Shown here one piece after another: positions 1-11,787 of a stretch of 64,000 nt of DNA. The notes beneath the pieces are model-generated. The model had not been told where the DNA came from, made no database searches, and saw only the letters and a list, made by a program, of their open reading frames with translations. The DNA is from Bacteroidaceae bacterium. Its GTDB lineage: Bacteria; Bacteroidota; Bacteroidia; Bacteroidales; Bacteroidaceae. Every line of letters begins with the position of its first letter. The stretch's first letter is position 1. The translations under genes were made by a program, and so were the position numbers. The DNA is taken from positions 1 to 64,000 of the forward strand of contig JAKSJB010000003.1 of NCBI GenBank assembly GCA_024398475.1, read 5' to 3'.

Positions 1-115
1 GATGGCAAATGTATTATACCTAAAGTGTGGTGGGTGTTTATCTATTTGTGGTAGGACTTTTCCTCTTTCGTGGTTTTCATGGGATATTGTGACCTTACTC
101 AAACTACCATAAAAA
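1..115. other. Gene-free edge of window
   Basis: No coding frame, RNA gene or repeat is recognisable in this stretch downstream of the rpoC terminator. It is an AT-rich spacer between the rpo operon and whatever lies to the left. Confidence 0.5.
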
Positions 116-147
116 GAGGTGGTCAGCATAATTATGCTGACCACCTC
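116..147 (-). terminator. rpoC operon terminator
   Basis: A perfect 32-bp palindrome (GAGGTGGTCAGC... and its complement), only 28 bp past the rpoC stop codon. On the minus strand it is followed by a run of five T, the form of a Rho-independent terminator. It closes the tRNA-Thr/tuf/secE/rpl/rpoBC block. Confidence 0.9.
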
Positions 148-174
148 CTAAATATTAGATATTCTGAATTATTA

Positions 175-3100
175 TCAGAAATTCATATCCATGTGATCAA
201 AGTTTGAGAACATCATGTCCGGATTGAACTGCTGACGGCGCTGAAGGAAGAGCTCTTCCTTGTTGCCTACAATTATCTTCTCGAATTCACGAAGTCCAGT
301 ACCTGCTGGAATGAGGTGACCGCAGATTACGTTCTCCTTCATTCCTTCGAGAGCATCGCTCTTACCGCTGATTGCTGCCTCGTTGAGAACCTTAGTAGTT
401 TCCTGGAATGATGCTGCTGACATAAAGCTTGATGCACCGAGGGCTGCACGTGTGATACCCTGAAGTATCTGTACTGATGTTGCAGGAACGGCATCACGTG
501 CCTGAACGAGTCGTAGGTCGTGGCGCTTCAACTGTGAGTTCTCATCACGAAGTTTTCGTGCTGTAACAATCATACCGGCCTGCATTGTTTCGCTGTCTCC
601 GGCATCAGTTACAATCTTCTTACCCCAGATTCGGTCGTTCTCTTCTGAGAATGCCAACTTGTCAACAATACCGCCTTCAAGGAAGCGTGTGTCGCCCGGA
701 TCCTTAATCTGTACCTTGCGCATCATCTGACGCACAATGATTTCAAAGTGCTTGTCGTTGATTGCCACACCCTGCATACGGTACACATCCTGAACCTGAT
801 TTACGATATATTCCTGAACGGCTGTAGGACCCTTGATGGCAAGGATGTCTGCCGGAGTGATTGCTCCGTCTGACAATGGTGTTCCTGCGCGTACATAATC
901 ATTTTCCTGTACAAGTATCTGCTTGCTCAATGGAATGAGATACTTCTTGACATCACCTACTCGGCTTGTAAGAATGACCTCACGGTTACCACGCTTAATC
1001 TTACCCATTGTGATTTCGCCGTCAATTTCTGCAACGATTGCTGGGTTAGATGGATTACGTGCCTCAAAGAGTTCGGTTACACGTGGAAGACCACCTGTGA
1101 TATCGGCTGATGTTCCGACTGAACGTGGTATCTTGATGAGTACGTCTCCCGCCTTGAGTTGCTGTCCGTCCTCTACTGATATGTGACCGTTGATAGGGAA
1201 GTTGTATGTACGGAGTGTTTCACCGTCGGCACCGATGATATGACATGTAGGAACCATTGACTTGTCGCGTGATTCCTGTACGATGAGGTCACGAAGTCCT
1301 GTTGTAGCATCTTCATCTACACGGTAGGTAATACCTTCTACTACTCCGTCGAACTTGACTGTACCGTCGAATTCTGTTACGATTACGGCATTGAATGGGT
1401 CCCATGTTGCGATGAGTTCACCTCCTTCTACAACTTCTCCATCCTTATGGAAGAGTGTTGAGCCGTATGGTACGCTTACTGTGGACAGTGCAATTCCTGT
1501 ATTAATATCTACGAAACGGAGTTCTGCAAGACGACCTACCACAATCATAGCATCGTCGTGTCCTTCTACCGGACGGTCGATGGTACGGAGTTCCTCAAAT
1601 TCAAGACGGCACTTGTTCTTTGCTACAATCTGTGCATTTGTTGCTGCAGATCCGGCAAGACCTCCGGCGTGGAAAGTACGAAGTGTCAACTGTGTACCTG
1701 GTTCACCGATTGCCTGTGCTGCAATTACGCCGACTGCTTCACCCTTCTGAACCATACGCTGTGTTGCGAGGTTGCGTCCGTAACACTTCATGCAGACACC
1801 GTGCTTGCTCTCACATGTGAGTACAGAACGGATTTCCACACTTTCAATACCACTATCCTCGATTTCCTTCGCAATACGTTCAGTAATTTCCTCTCCAGCT
1901 GCTACGATAAGTTCGCCAGTGTGTGGATTTTGGATATCGTGTACACTCACACGGCCAAGGATTCGTTCTGCAAGACTTGCTACGACACGGTCACCTTCCT
2001 TCAATGCTGTACATACAAGTCCACGGAGAGTACCACAGTCTTCCTCATTGATGATAACGTCATGGCTGACGTCAACAAGACGACGCGTAAGATATCCGGC
2101 ATCGGCTGTCTTCAACGCGGTATCGGCAAGACCCTTACGAGCACCGTGGGTTGAGATGAAGTACTCAAGCACAGACATTCCCTGCTTGAAGTTTGAAAGG
2201 ATAGGGTTTTCAATTGTATTGTTGTCGTCAGCACCTGCACGCTGAGGCTTTGCCATCAGACCACGCATACCTGCCAACTGTGCAATCTGGTCCTTGGAAC
2301 CACGAGCTCCTGAATCGAGCATCATGAACACTGCATTGAAACCCTGGTTGTCTTCAGTCATTGTCTTCAGCAATGAAGACTTTACCTTGTCGTTGACTTC
2401 TGACCATGTGGCAATTACCTTATTGTAACGTTCCTTTTCTGTTATGAGACCGAATGCATATTGCTGTGCAATTTCCTCTATCTGTGCATTTCCTTCATCA
2501 ATGAGACTCTGACGGTCTGCTGGTTCGATGATATCGTCAAGGTTGAAAGAAAGTCCTCCTTCGTATGCCTTACGGTAACCAAGGTTCTTGACACCGTCAA
2601 GGAATTGGCATGCACGTGCCATACCGACTGTCTTTATAACCTTAGTGATGACTTTCTTAAGTGCCTTCTTTCCGATTACCTCGTTGACAAATCCAACTTC
2701 GTTAGGAACTATTTCATTAATTATGATTCGACCTACTGTCGTCTCAACCAAATGCTTATAGAGACTACCCTTCTCATCAACATCTGTTACAACGCACTTA
2801 ATTGGTGCATGTACATCGCAACGTCCTTCATTGTATGCAATGAGAGCTTCTTCTGCACCGTAGAATGTAAGTCCTTCTCCCTTTGCTCCCGGACGTACCT
2901 TGGAAATGTAGTACAGACCGAGCACCATATCCTGTGATGGAACTGTGATTGGGTCACCACTTGCAGGAGAAAGGATATTATGACTCTGAAGCATCAAAAG
3001 CTGAGCTTCGAGAACTGCTTCATTCGAGAGTGGAAGGTGGACTGCCATCTGGTCACCGTCGAAGTCAGCATTGAATGCTGTACATGCGAGTGGGTGAAGT

Positions 3101-4485
3101 TGAATTGCCTTTCCTTCTATCATCTTTGGCTGGAATGCCTGAATACCAAGTCGGTGAAGTGTTGGTGCACGGTTGAGCAATACTGGGTGTCCCTTCATTA
3201 CATTTTCAAGGATGTCCCATATCTGGTCATCGCGACGGTCAACCATCTTCTTTGCACTCTTCACTGTCTTTACAAGACCGCGTTCAATGAGTTTGCGGAT
3301 GATGAATGGCTTGTAGAGTTCGGCTGCCATAAGTTTTGGAATACCGCACTCGCCCATCTTGAGCTCCGGACCTACAACGATTACTGAACGTGCAGAATAG
3401 TCAACACGCTTACCGAGGAGGTTCTGACGGAAACGACCTTGCTTACCCTTGAGTGAATCAGAAAGTGACTTCAAAGGTCGGTTGCTTTCGCTCTTTACGG
3501 CACTAGCCTTACGTGAGTTATCGAAGAGACTGTCAACAGCTTCCTGAAGCATACGTTTCTCATTACGGAGAATCACTTCAGGAGCCTTGATTTCGATGAG
3601 TTTCTTCAAACGGTTGTTACGAATGATTACTCGGCGATAGAGATCGTTGAGGTCACTGGTAGCAAATCGTCCACCATCAAGCGGAACCAATGGTCGGAGA
3701 TCAGGAGGAGTTACAGGAATGTTGTGAAGAATCATCCATTCAGGCTTATTACGTCCCTTTGATGCACGGAATGATTCTACAACCTGCAAGCGCTTCAAGG
3801 CTTCCTGCTTACGCTGCATGGCTGAGTCCTTATATGCACGGTCACGCAGTTCATTTGCCAATGAGTCCAAATCTACTCGCTTCAGCATGTATTCAAGGGC
3901 TTCAGCACCCATCATTGCGATGAACTTGTTTGGATCATCATCTGGAAGTTGTTCGTTGCCTTCTGGAAGATTATCTACTACGTCCCAGTATTCTTCTTCT
4001 GAAAGCAATTCAAGATCTACAATATTCTTTTCTTCATTCTTGGCTGCTCCTGCCTGAATAATTACGTAACGCTCATAATATATGATTGAGTCCAATTTCT
4101 TGGTTGGAAGACCAAGCAGATAACCAATCTTGTTTGGCAGTGAACGGAAATACCAAATGTGGGCAACAGGTACTACAAGTCCGATATGACCTGTACGTTC
4201 ACGGCGGACCTTCTTTTCTGTAACTTCTACACCGCATCGGTCGCAGACAATGCCCTTATAGCGGATACGCTTGTACTTACCGCAATGACATTCATAGTCT
4301 TTTGTTGGACCAAAGATGCGTTCACAGAAAAGTCCGTCACGCTCTGGCTTGTATGTACGATAGTTGATGGTCTCTGGCTTGAGTACCTCACCAAATGAGT
4401 TCTCAAGGATTTCTTCTGGTGAAGCGAGACCTATTGTTATCTTCGTAAAATTATTCTTTACTTTAGATTCTTTCTTGAAAGCCAT
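175..4485 (-). CDS. rpoC: DNA-directed RNA polymerase subunit beta'
   Basis: Catalytic beta' subunit of RNA polymerase, 1436 aa, near the usual Bacteroidetes length. The N-terminal zinc ribbon CHCGKYK...CDRCGV is at about residues 67-85. The catalytic Mg-binding motif [12 protein letters not shown] sits near residue 475. A second Cys cluster ([15 protein letters not shown]) lies near residue 890, followed by the trigger-loop region [16 protein letters not shown]. It starts 52 bp after rpoB on the same strand, so the two are cotranscribed. The stop is followed closely by a strong terminator. Nothing is truncated or unusual. Confidence 0.99.
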   Translation of the reverse strand: MAFKKESKVKNNFTKITIGLASPEEILENSFGEVLKPETINYRTYKPERDGLFCERIFGPTKDYECHCGKYKRIRYKGIVCDRCGVEVTEKKVRRERTGHIGLVVPVAHIWYFRSLPNKIGYLLGLPTKKLDSIIYYERYVIIQAGAAKNEEKNIVDLELLSEEEYWDVVDNLPEGNEQLPDDDPNKFIAMMGAEALEYMLKRVDLDSLANELRDRAYKDSAMQRKQEALKRLQVVESFRASKGRNKPEWMILHNIPVTPPDLRPLVPLDGGRFATSDLNDLYRRVIIRNNRLKKLIEIKAPEVILRNEKRMLQEAVDSLFDNSRKASAVKSESNRPLKSLSDSLKGKQGRFRQNLLGKRVDYSARSVIVVGPELKMGECGIPKLMAAELYKPFIIRKLIERGLVKTVKSAKKMVDRRDDQIWDILENVMKGHPVLLNRAPTLHRLGIQAFQPKMIEGKAIQLHPLACTAFNADFDGDQMAVHLPLSNEAVLEAQLLMLQSHNILSPASGDPITVPSQDMVLGLYYISKVRPGAKGEGLTFYGAEEALIAYNEGRCDVHAPIKCVVTDVDEKGSLYKHLVETTVGRIIINEIVPNEVGFVNEVIGKKALKKVITKVIKTVGMARACQFLDGVKNLGYRKAYEGGLSFNLDDIIEPADRQSLIDEGNAQIEEIAQQYAFGLITEKERYNKVIATWSEVNDKVKSSLLKTMTEDNQGFNAVFMMLDSGARGSKDQIAQLAGMRGLMAKPQRAGADDNNTIENPILSNFKQGMSVLEYFISTHGARKGLADTALKTADAGYLTRRLVDVSHDVIINEEDCGTLRGLVCTALKEGDRVVASLAERILGRVSVHDIQNPHTGELIVAAGEEITERIAKEIEDSGIESVEIRSVLTCESKHGVCMKCYGRNLATQRMVQKGEAVGVIAAQAIGEPGTQLTLRTFHAGGLAGSAATNAQIVAKNKCRLEFEELRTIDRPVEGHDDAMIVVGRLAELRFVDINTGIALSTVSVPYGSTLFHKDGEVVEGGELIATWDPFNAVIVTEFDGTVKFDGVVEGITYRVDEDATTGLRDLIVQESRDKSMVPTCHIIGADGETLRTYNFPINGHISVEDGQQLKAGDVLIKIPRSVGTSADITGGLPRVTELFEARNPSNPAIVAEIDGEITMGKIKRGNREVILTSRVGDVKKYLIPLSKQILVQENDYVRAGTPLSDGAITPADILAIKGPTAVQEYIVNQVQDVYRMQGVAINDKHFEIIVRQMMRKVQIKDPGDTRFLEGGIVDKLAFSEENDRIWGKKIVTDAGDSETMQAGMIVTARKLRDENSQLKRHDLRLVQARDAVPATSVQILQGITRAALGASSFMSAASFQETTKVLNEAAISGKSDALEGMKENVICGHLIPAGTGLREFEKIIVGNKEELFLQRRQQFNPDMMFSNFDHMDMNF

Positions 4486-4537
4486 AATTGTATATATAGT
4501 ATATTGTTACAATTTATCTTAATGAACTTTTCTGATA

Positions 4538-7500
4538 TTATTCGAGAGAGATGCTCAGACCGAGACCACGAAGTTCGTGTAAGAGCACATTGAGTGATTC
4601 AGGGATTCCCGGTGTTGGCATTGAATCGCCCTTGACGATTGCTTCATAAGCCTTACTGCGTCCTACAACATCATCAGACTTGATTGTAAGGATTTCCTGA
4701 AGTACGTGAGATGCACCGAATGCTTCGAGTGCCCATACTTCCATTTCTCCGAATCGCTGACCACCGAACTGAGCCTTACCACCAAGTGGCTGCTGGGTAA
4801 TAAGAGAGTAAGGACCGATTGAACGTGCGTGCATCTTGTCTTCTACCATGTGACCGAGTTTCAGCATATATGTTACACCGACTGTGGCCTTCTGGTCAAA
4901 CGGCATACCTGTCTCTCCATCATAAAGCTGAGTAGAACATGCACGTGGAAGTCCAGCCTTATCTGTCCATTCGTTGAGGTCTTCAAGATGAGCACCATCA
5001 AAGATTGGTGTTGCAAAACGAACACCGAGTTTCTGACCAGCTGCACCGAGAACTGCTTCGAATATCTGACCAAGGTTCATACGTGAAGGTACACCAAGTG
5101 GGTTGAGTACGATATCAACTGGTGTTCCATCCTCAAGGAACGGCATATCTTCCTGACGTACGATCTTTGAAACGATACCCTTGTTACCATGGCGTCCTGC
5201 CATCTTATCACCTACTCCGATCTTACGTTTCTTAGCGATGTAAACCTTTGCCATCTGGATAATTCCTGATGGAAGTTCGTCACCGATTGTCAAAGCAAAC
5301 TTCTTGCGCTTAAGTTCTGCATCGAGTACCTTATATTTCTTAAGATAATTGATCACAAGATCACGTATAAGGTCATTGATATGCTCATCATCTGTCCAAC
5401 CGCTGAGTTGAATAGCTGTAAAGTCCAGACTTTCGAAATGACCTGCCTTAAACTTAGTTCCGACTGGAATTACTTCTACACCCATGAAGTCCTTTACTCC
5501 CATAGAAGTCTTCTTCTTTGTCAGTGTGAGCAACTTATCGATAAGGATTGCCTTGAAGTCGTCAATCTTATCCTGGAATTCCTTGTCAAGTTTTGGTAAT
5601 TCCTGCTTATCGCGATTCTTGTCGGCACGTGTCTTGATTGCCTTTGAGAAAAGTTTCTTGTCTATAACTACACCACTGAGTGACGGATTTGCCTTAAGTG
5701 AAGCATCCTTTACATCTCCAGCCTTATCACCGAAGATAGCACGGAGAAGTTTCTCCTCAGGAGAAGGATCTGATTCTCCCTTAGGAGTAATCTTACCGAT
5801 TAGGATATCACCTGGTTCTACATGAGCACCTACACGGATAATACCATTCTCGTCGAGATCCTTAGTTGCTTCTTCACTTACATTTGGAATATCTGAAGTG
5901 AGTTCCTCAACACCACGCTTTGTTTCACGAACCTCAAGAGAGAATTCATCAACATGTACGGATGTAAGGATATCTTCACGAACTACACGTTCATTCAGTA
6001 CAATGGCATCCTCATAGTTATATCCCTTCCAAGGCATGTAAGCAACAAGGAGATTACGACCGAGTGCCAATTCACCGTCTGCCGTTGCATATCCTTCAGT
6101 TAGGATATCACCAGCCTTAACTCGCTGTCCCTTATTACAAAGTGGACGGAGGTCAATTGTCATGTTCTGGTTTGTGCGACGGAACTTAGGAAGTTTGTAT
6201 TCCTTAACAGCAGGTTCAAAGCTTACGAACTCTTCATCTTCAGTGCGATCGTAAAGGATACGAATTGTTGTAGCATCTACATACTCGACAACACCGTCAC
6301 CTTCTGCTGTAATCATTGTACGTGAATCTTCACAAACCTGCTTTTCAATACCTGTACCTACGATAGGGGCTTCTGTACGGAGAAGCGGAACTGCCTGGCG
6401 CATCATGTTGGATCCCATGAGTGCACGGTGAGCATCGTCATGTTCAAGGAATGGAATCAATGCGGCTGCTATAGAAGCAATCTGCTGCGGAGCCACATCC
6501 ATAAGATTTACCTGAGCAGGTGGCACCACTGGATAATCAGCATCCTGACGACACTTAACCACCTTACGGATGAAGTTTCCGTCCTCCTTCAAAGGTGCAT
6601 TTCCCTGACCGATAATCTGTGCTTCTTCCTCTTCTGCAGAAAGATATACGACATGCTCATTGTCAATATCACAAACTCCGTTTTCAACTTTACGGTATGG
6701 AGTCTCAATAAATCCAAGTTTATTGATCTTTGCATAAACACAAAGAGAAGAAATCAAACCGATATTTGGTCCTTCAGGTGACTCAATAGGACAAAGACGA
6801 CCATAGTGAGTATAGTGTACGTCTCGGACCTCGAAACCAGCACGTTCACGAGTAAGACCTCCAGGACCCAATGCAGAAAGACGACGCTTGTGTGTTATTT
6901 CAGCCAACGGATTGGTTTGATCCATGAACTGAGACAAGGCATTAGTTCCGAAGAATGAATTAATCACAGAAGAGATTGTCTTGGCGTTAATCAGGTCTGT
7001 AGGCGAGAACACTTCATTGTCACGCACGTTCATGCGTTCACGAATTGTACGGCTCATTCGTGCCAAACCTACAGCGAACTGATTTGCAAGTTGTTCTCCG
7101 ACTGTACGGACACGACGGTTGCTCAAGTGGTCAATATCATCAACTACAGCCTTTGAATTGGCAAGTTCTACGAGATACTTGATGATTTCGATAATATCTT
7201 CCTTCGTAAGAGTTCTGGTATTTGGATCTGTATCCAATCCCAGTTTCTTGTTGATACGGTAACGACCTACATCACCAAGGTCATAGCGCTTGTCAGAGAA
7301 GAACAGATTGTTTATTACTTCTCTTGCACTTGCATCATCTGCAGGGTCAGCATTACGGAGCTGACGGTAAATATAAAGAACAGCCTCCTTTTCAGAGTTA
7401 CTTGGGTCCTTCTGCAATGTGTTGAAGATAATTGAGTAATCTGAAGAATTGGAATCCTCATGGTGTACAAGAATATTCTCGACACCAGCTTCAAGGATAC

Positions 7501-8347
7501 TGTCTATATGTTCTTGAGTAAGTTCTGTTTCACGGTCAATAATTGTTTCGTTTCGTTCAATAGAAACAACCTCACCGGTTTCCTCATCAACGAAATCCTC
7601 AATCCATGAGTTAAGAACACGTGCGGCAAGGCGACGTCCAATCATCTTCTTAAGATTTGCCTTAGTTGCCTTCACTTCTTCTGCAAGATTAAAGATGCGA
7701 AGTATGTCCTTATCTGTTTCGAAACCGATTGCACGCAACAATGTTGTAACAGGCAACTTCTTCTTACGATCGATGTAAGCATACATCACATTATTGATAT
7801 CGGTAGCAAATTCAATCCAAGATCCTTTGAAAGGAATGATTCTTGCAGAGAATAACTGGGTTCCATTTGTATGTATGCTTGAACCGAAGAACACGCCTGG
7901 TGAACGGTGCAACTGAGAAACGACTACACGTTCTGCACCATTGATTACGAATGTACCATTGTCGGTCATATAAGGGATTGGACCGAGGAATACATCCTGA
8001 ATAACTGTGTCAAAGTCTTCGTGCTCTGGGTCAGAACAGTATAACTTAAGTTTAGCCTTAAGCGGAACACTGAATGTAAGTCCACGTTCAAGACACTCTT
8101 CAACTGAATAACGAGGAGCATCAATGTAATAATCGAGAAACTCCAGTACGAAATTGTTGCGAGTATCCGCAATTGGGAAATTCTCAGCAAACACCTTATA
8201 CAAACCATCATTCTTACGTTTCTCAGGTGGAGTATCCAACTGAAGGAAGTCACGGAATGACTTTAACTGCACATCCAGAAAATCTGGATAAGGCATAGGG
8301 TTTTGTACAGATGCAAAATTTACTCTGTTGTTGACAATTTTTGACAT
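4538..8347 (-). CDS. rpoB: DNA-directed RNA polymerase subunit beta
   Basis: Beta subunit of RNA polymerase, 1269 aa. The rifampicin-pocket region is visible as [17 protein letters not shown] followed by [12 protein letters not shown]. The conserved [12 protein letters not shown] motif that contacts the active centre is near the C-terminal third, and the C-terminal [19 protein letters not shown] segment interlocks with beta'. The gene lies between rplL and rpoC, the standard bacterial order. A 342-bp spacer holding a hairpin separates it from rplL, suggesting that rpoBC expression is set by partial termination there. Confidence 0.99.
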   Translation of the reverse strand: MSKIVNNRVNFASVQNPMPYPDFLDVQLKSFRDFLQLDTPPEKRKNDGLYKVFAENFPIADTRNNFVLEFLDYYIDAPRYSVEECLERGLTFSVPLKAKLKLYCSDPEHEDFDTVIQDVFLGPIPYMTDNGTFVINGAERVVVSQLHRSPGVFFGSSIHTNGTQLFSARIIPFKGSWIEFATDINNVMYAYIDRKKKLPVTTLLRAIGFETDKDILRIFNLAEEVKATKANLKKMIGRRLAARVLNSWIEDFVDEETGEVVSIERNETIIDRETELTQEHIDSILEAGVENILVHHEDSNSSDYSIIFNTLQKDPSNSEKEAVLYIYRQLRNADPADDASAREVINNLFFSDKRYDLGDVGRYRINKKLGLDTDPNTRTLTKEDIIEIIKYLVELANSKAVVDDIDHLSNRRVRTVGEQLANQFAVGLARMSRTIRERMNVRDNEVFSPTDLINAKTISSVINSFFGTNALSQFMDQTNPLAEITHKRRLSALGPGGLTRERAGFEVRDVHYTHYGRLCPIESPEGPNIGLISSLCVYAKINKLGFIETPYRKVENGVCDIDNEHVVYLSAEEEEAQIIGQGNAPLKEDGNFIRKVVKCRQDADYPVVPPAQVNLMDVAPQQIASIAAALIPFLEHDDAHRALMGSNMMRQAVPLLRTEAPIVGTGIEKQVCEDSRTMITAEGDGVVEYVDATTIRILYDRTEDEEFVSFEPAVKEYKLPKFRRTNQNMTIDLRPLCNKGQRVKAGDILTEGYATADGELALGRNLLVAYMPWKGYNYEDAIVLNERVVREDILTSVHVDEFSLEVRETKRGVEELTSDIPNVSEEATKDLDENGIIRVGAHVEPGDILIGKITPKGESDPSPEEKLLRAIFGDKAGDVKDASLKANPSLSGVVIDKKLFSKAIKTRADKNRDKQELPKLDKEFQDKIDDFKAILIDKLLTLTKKKTSMGVKDFMGVEVIPVGTKFKAGHFESLDFTAIQLSGWTDDEHINDLIRDLVINYLKKYKVLDAELKRKKFALTIGDELPSGIIQMAKVYIAKKRKIGVGDKMAGRHGNKGIVSKIVRQEDMPFLEDGTPVDIVLNPLGVPSRMNLGQIFEAVLGAAGQKLGVRFATPIFDGAHLEDLNEWTDKAGLPRACSTQLYDGETGMPFDQKATVGVTYMLKLGHMVEDKMHARSIGPYSLITQQPLGGKAQFGGQRFGEMEVWALEAFGASHVLQEILTIKSDDVVGRSKAYEAIVKGDSMPTPGIPESLNVLLHELRGLGLSISLE

Positions 8348-8634
8348 CTCTTATAAAATATTTTATATAGTGTTATTATTATTTCCTAAATCAAAAATCA
8401 GTAAAAAATTAATACCGAAAATCCATCACCATTTTCTCATCACTTTATCATCAAGGCAATTATCCTGGCAATTGCCCATCATCCACCACATATCAACTTT
8501 CATTTCATTCATCACACCACCATCAATCCGGCAGCATAAATCTTTTATCAAACTTGCCTAAACTGGTCTTCAGAAACCATTATCAGCAATAATATCTGTA
8601 TTGATATCAATACCAAAGTTTATATACGCAAAAA
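8348..8634. other. rplL-rpoB spacer, AT-rich
   Basis: About 290 bp between the attenuator-like hairpin and the rpoB start. No ORF is credible and no TAnnTTTG promoter motif was found on the minus strand. It therefore probably forms the long untranslated leader of the rpoBC message. Confidence 0.5.
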
Positions 8635-8665
8635 GTTAAGAATCCTCAACCTGAGGACTCTTAAC
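8635..8665 (-). terminator. rplL-rpoB intercistronic attenuator-like hairpin
   Basis: A near-perfect inverted repeat (GTTAAGA/TCTTAAC arms continuing into TCCTCA/TGAGGA) followed on the minus strand by TTTTTGC. It lies 24 bp after the rplL stop, where many bacteria partly terminate transcription to make more L7/L12 than beta/beta'. The role is inferred from position and shape. Confidence 0.75.
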
Positions 8666-8689
8666 CATATTTTTGGTTTAAGGAATTAA

Positions 8690-9067
8690 TTACTTAACCT
8701 CAACCTCTGCACCTGCAGCTTCAAGAGCAGCCTTAAGTGCATCTGCAGTAGCCTTATCAACACCTTCCTTAACATTGCAAGGAGCAGCGTCAACGAGATC
8801 CTTAGCTTCCTTCAAGCCAAGACCGCAAGATTCCTTAACAGCCTTTACAACCTGAAGCTTAGCAGCACCTGCGTTCTTAAGAACTACATCGAATGCAGTC
8901 TTTTCTTCTGCAGCAGCTTCGCCACCAGCAGCAGGACCTGCAGCAACTGCAACAGCAGCAGCAGCTGGTTCAATACCATATTCATCCTTGAGGATATTCT
9001 TCAATTCACTTACTTCCTTTACTGTCAAATTTACCAATTCTTCAGCAATAGCTTTCAAATCTGCCAT
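8690..9067 (-). CDS. rplL: 50S ribosomal protein L7/L12
   Basis: Stalk protein of the large ribosomal subunit, which recruits translation factors; 125 aa. The N-terminal dimerisation helix ([21 protein letters not shown]), an Ala/Gly-rich hinge at about residues 35-55, and a C-terminal globular domain with [16 protein letters not shown] and [14 protein letters not shown] are all visible. It sits 51 bp after rplJ and before the hairpin preceding rpoB. Confidence 0.98.
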   Translation of the reverse strand: MADLKAIAEELVNLTVKEVSELKNILKDEYGIEPAAAAVAVAAGPAAGGEAAAEEKTAFDVVLKNAGAAKLQVVKAVKESCGLGLKEAKDLVDAAPCNVKEGVDKATADALKAALEAAGAEVEVK

Positions 9068-9118
9068 AATTGTACAAATTTTAAATGTTATTAGTTTTTA
9101 ATTTTTCTTTTGTTTTAA

Positions 9119-9643
9119 TTATTCGCCTTTTTTAGCGATTGTGTCAAGCACGCCATAAATAGTACTTGAACCAGAGTCGAGTGCATTGAGAACTCCCTGA
9201 ACCTGACCCTCGAGAGCTGCAACAACCTCTGCAATGAGTTCGTTCTTGCTCTTGATAGCGCAAAGTGCTTCGAGATTCTCTGCTCCTACGTATACACTTT
9301 CTTCTGCATAAGCAGCCTTGAATGCAGGTACTCCATTGTTGTCCTTATTGAACTTCTTGAGCATCTTTGCAGGTACGTTTGCTGTTTGGCAGAACATGAT
9401 ACCTGAAGGACCCTTCAAAGCTGGCTTCAATGCATCAAACTCACCTTCAATTTGTTCGAGAGCCTTCTCAAACAAAGTATTCTTCACTACCTGAAGTTTG
9501 ATATCCTGCTTGAAACATTCACGACGGAGATTACTAGTAGTAACTGAGTCGAGAGCAGTCATATCAACTACATAGAAGTGAGGGTAAGTCTTAAGAGTCT
9601 CAACGAGACTATTTATCAGTAAGCTTTTATCTTCTTTTTTCAT
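9119..9643 (-). CDS. rplJ: 50S ribosomal protein L10
   Basis: L10 anchors the L7/L12 stalk to 23S rRNA; 174 aa. The family signature VVDMTALDSVTTSNLRRECF and the GPSGIMFC segment are present. The C-terminal helix that binds L7/L12 dimers follows from about residue 140. It lies 17 bp downstream of rplA, so no separate promoter is expected. In many bacteria L10 autoregulates its own mRNA; no leader structure could be confirmed in so short a gap. Confidence 0.98.
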   Translation of the reverse strand: MKKEDKSLLINSLVETLKTYPHFYVVDMTALDSVTTSNLRRECFKQDIKLQVVKNTLFEKALEQIEGEFDALKPALKGPSGIMFCQTANVPAKMLKKFNKDNNGVPAFKAAYAEESVYVGAENLEALCAIKSKNELIAEVVAALEGQVQGVLNALDSGSSTIYGVLDTIAKKGE

Positions 9644-9660
9644 AATTCTTTCACAGATTA

Positions 9661-10353
9661 TTATTCAACAGTCTTAGGGTCAATCTTGATACCCTTACTC
9701 ATTGTACTAGAGAGATAAATGCTCTTGATGTATGTACCCTTGGCAGTTGTAGGCTTCAGCTTGATAATAGTATTGATAAACTCCTGAGCGTTTTCAATAA
9801 TCTGCTGAGCAGAGAATGAAACCTTGCCGATAGATGTATGAACAATACCAGCCTTATCTACCTTAAAGTCAATCTTACCTTGCTTTACTTCACGTACAGC
9901 CTTGGCAACATCCATAGTAACGGTACCACTCTTTGGGTTTGGCATCAATCCACGAGGACCGAGTACACGACCCAAGGCACCTATCTTACCCATGCAGGAT
10001 GGCATAGTGATGATAACATCAATATCAGTCCATCCGCCCTTTATCTTTTCGATGTATTCATCGAGACCAACATAGTCAGCGCCGGCTTCCTTTGCAGCAG
10101 CCTCTTGATCAGAAGTACAGAGGCAAAGAACACGAACTTCCTTACCAGTACCATTTGGAAGAGAAACTACACCACGTACCATCTGATTAGCCTTACGAGG
10201 GTCAACACCCAAACGGATGTCAATATCGAGAGACGCATCAAACTTAGTATATGTAATTTCCTTTACCAAATTAGCAGCTTCACTCAAAGTGTAAGCTTTC
10301 CCTGCTTCAATCTTGTCTGCAACTAACTTTTGGTTTTTTGTCAATTTACTCAT
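9661..10353 (-). CDS. rplA: 50S ribosomal protein L1
   Basis: L1 forms the mobile stalk at the ribosomal E site; 230 aa, normal length. The signature [15 protein letters not shown] lies near residue 130, and the [15 protein letters not shown] segment near the N-terminus is typical. It is tightly packed between rplK (20 bp) and rplJ (17 bp) in one operon. L1 commonly represses its own rplK-rplA message by binding the leader, which was not verified here. Confidence 0.98.
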   Translation of the reverse strand: MSKLTKNQKLVADKIEAGKAYTLSEAANLVKEITYTKFDASLDIDIRLGVDPRKANQMVRGVVSLPNGTGKEVRVLCLCTSDQEAAAKEAGADYVGLDEYIEKIKGGWTDIDVIITMPSCMGKIGALGRVLGPRGLMPNPKSGTVTMDVAKAVREVKQGKIDFKVDKAGIVHTSIGKVSFSAQQIIENAQEFINTIIKLKPTTAKGTYIKSIYLSSTMSKGIKIDPKTVE

Positions 10354-10373
10354 CTTAATTGAAGTGTTTTTGT

Positions 10374-10814
10374 TTATTTACCAGGGAATTCTCCTTTAAC
10401 AGTGATACCCATACTTCTTGCTGTTCCGGCAATCATAGTCATAGCAGACTCGATTGTGAAGCAATTCAAATCAGGCATCTTATCTTCTGCAATAGCACGT
10501 ACTTGGTCCCAAGTTACTTCAGCAACCTTTGCGCGGTTAGGTTCAGCAGAACCCTTCTTTGCCTTAGACAACTCAAGCAACTGAACAGCAGCAGGCGGAG
10601 TCTTGATTACGAAATCGAAAGACTTGTCAGAATAATAAGAGATAACAACAGGCAATACCTTACCTGCCTTATCCTGAGTTCTGGCATTGAATTGCTTGCA
10701 AAAATCCATAATGTTAATACCCTTAGAACCTAAGGCAGGTCCTACTGGAGGTGATGGATTTGCAGCGCCACCCTTAATCTGTAATTTGATTAATCCAGCA
10801 ACTTCTTTAGCCAT
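10374..10814 (-). CDS. rplK: 50S ribosomal protein L11
   Basis: L11 binds the GTPase-associated centre of 23S rRNA; 146 aa. The N-terminal [20 protein letters not shown] and the C-terminal domain ending [13 protein letters not shown] are diagnostic. The gene follows nusG by 58 bp and precedes rplA by 20 bp in the usual secE-nusG-rplK-rplA order. Confidence 0.98.
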   Translation of the reverse strand: MAKEVAGLIKLQIKGGAANPSPPVGPALGSKGINIMDFCKQFNARTQDKAGKVLPVVISYYSDKSFDFVIKTPPAAVQLLELSKAKKGSAEPNRAKVAEVTWDQVRAIAEDKMPDLNCFTIESAMTMIAGTARSMGITVKGEFPGK

Positions 10815-10872
10815 TTTCTTAATGATTTTAATTATTTTAATACGACATAAAAATGATAGCGTAACAGAACTA

Positions 10873-11415
10873 TCATTCCTTTACAACCTGTCCAAAACCG
10901 AGTTCGAGCGGAGTTACACGTCCGAAAATCTTGACAGACACCTTGAGTTTTTTCTTCTCAACATTGATTTCTTCTATCACACCATTGAATCCACTGAAAG
11001 GACCGTCAGTCACCTTCACCGACTCACCTTCGATGTAGTCAACAAGAGTCTCAACCTGCTCTTCCTTTTCATCAACATCAACTCCGAGAAGTCTGTTGAT
11101 TTCATTAGGACGCATTGGACAAGGCTTGTTGTCACCACCTAGGAAGCCTAGGACATCAGGTGTAAAACGAAGCATGTGAGGAATTTCGCCTACGAGCGCA
11201 GCTTCAACCAAGACGTAGCCAGGCAGCAAGTTTGCATCTCTCACTGTCTTCTTGTTACGTACCATAACTTCTACCTTCTTAGTCGGTACAAGAACTTGAG
11301 ATACGAACTTTTCATAACCGTGGTTTTTCATGTCAAGCTCAATGTAATCCTTTACACGTTGCTCATGTCCACTGATTACTTTCAGTACGTACCATTTCTT
11401 AGTTACTTCAGCCAT
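10873..11415 (-). CDS. nusG: Transcription termination/antitermination factor NusG
   Basis: NusG binds RNA polymerase and couples transcription to translation or to Rho; 180 aa. The NGN domain begins [17 protein letters not shown] and includes [10 protein letters not shown] at about residues 64-73. The C-terminal KOW domain contains [17 protein letters not shown]. It starts 20 bp after secE, an arrangement conserved across bacteria. Confidence 0.98.
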   Translation of the reverse strand: MAEVTKKWYVLKVISGHEQRVKDYIELDMKNHGYEKFVSQVLVPTKKVEVMVRNKKTVRDANLLPGYVLVEAALVGEIPHMLRFTPDVLGFLGGDNKPCPMRPNEINRLLGVDVDEKEEQVETLVDYIEGESVKVTDGPFSGFNGVIEEINVEKKKLKVSVKIFGRVTPLELGFGQVVKE

Positions 11416-11435
11416 GATTGTCTTTTCTCCCTAAA

Positions 11436-11639
11436 TTAGTTAAAGAGTGAATAAACAAGCTTCATGATTTGCTCGAAAGCCTGATCAATCAGAAACACAA
11501 TAATAGCGATGATGATGGAAGCGGTTAGTACCATCACCGCACTACTGGTCAATTCCTTCAAGGTAGGCCATGTTGTTTTGTGTACAAGTTCATCGTAAGA
11601 TTCCTTGCAGTAATTTGATATGTCTTTAACTGTAACCAT
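11436..11639 (-). CDS. secE: Preprotein translocase subunit SecE
   Basis: Small essential subunit of the SecYEG channel, about 67 aa with one membrane helix (AVMVLTASIIIAIIVFLIDQ). The amphipathic motif ELVHKTTWPTLKEL just before it is typical of single-span SecE. The start was placed at MVTVKDIS. A longer frame reading MPNVRI upstream would run into the tRNA-Trp 3' end, so it was rejected. It lies between tRNA-Trp and nusG. Confidence 0.95.
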   Translation of the reverse strand: MVTVKDISNYCKESYDELVHKTTWPTLKELTSSAVMVLTASIIIAIIVFLIDQAFEQIMKLVYSLFN

Positions 11640-11654
11640 AATTCTTACATTTGG

Positions 11655-11727
11655 CACGGGAAGAGGGGCTCGAACCCCCGACCTTCGGTTTTGGAGACCG
11701 ACACTCTACCAACTAAGCTATTCCCGT
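11655..11727 (-). tRNA. tRNA-Trp (CCA anticodon)
   Basis: The cloverleaf folds with acceptor ACGGGAA/TTCCCGT and an anticodon arm TCGGT-CTCCAAA-ACCGA giving anticodon CCA. The 3' CCA is encoded at 11652-11654. It sits between tuf and secE, as in other Bacteroidales, and is presumably processed from the operon transcript. Confidence 0.97.
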
Positions 11728-11787
11728 GTAACAGTCAACGGCCTTACGTCAACAATGACTTCAACCGTTGACTTGATTTATTTGAAA

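Noticed and set aside
1558..2154. 198-codon open frame opposite rpoC
   Set aside because: It lies antisense within a conserved essential gene, and its composition (Cys/Thr/Leu-rich) is that expected from the complement of rpoC codons.
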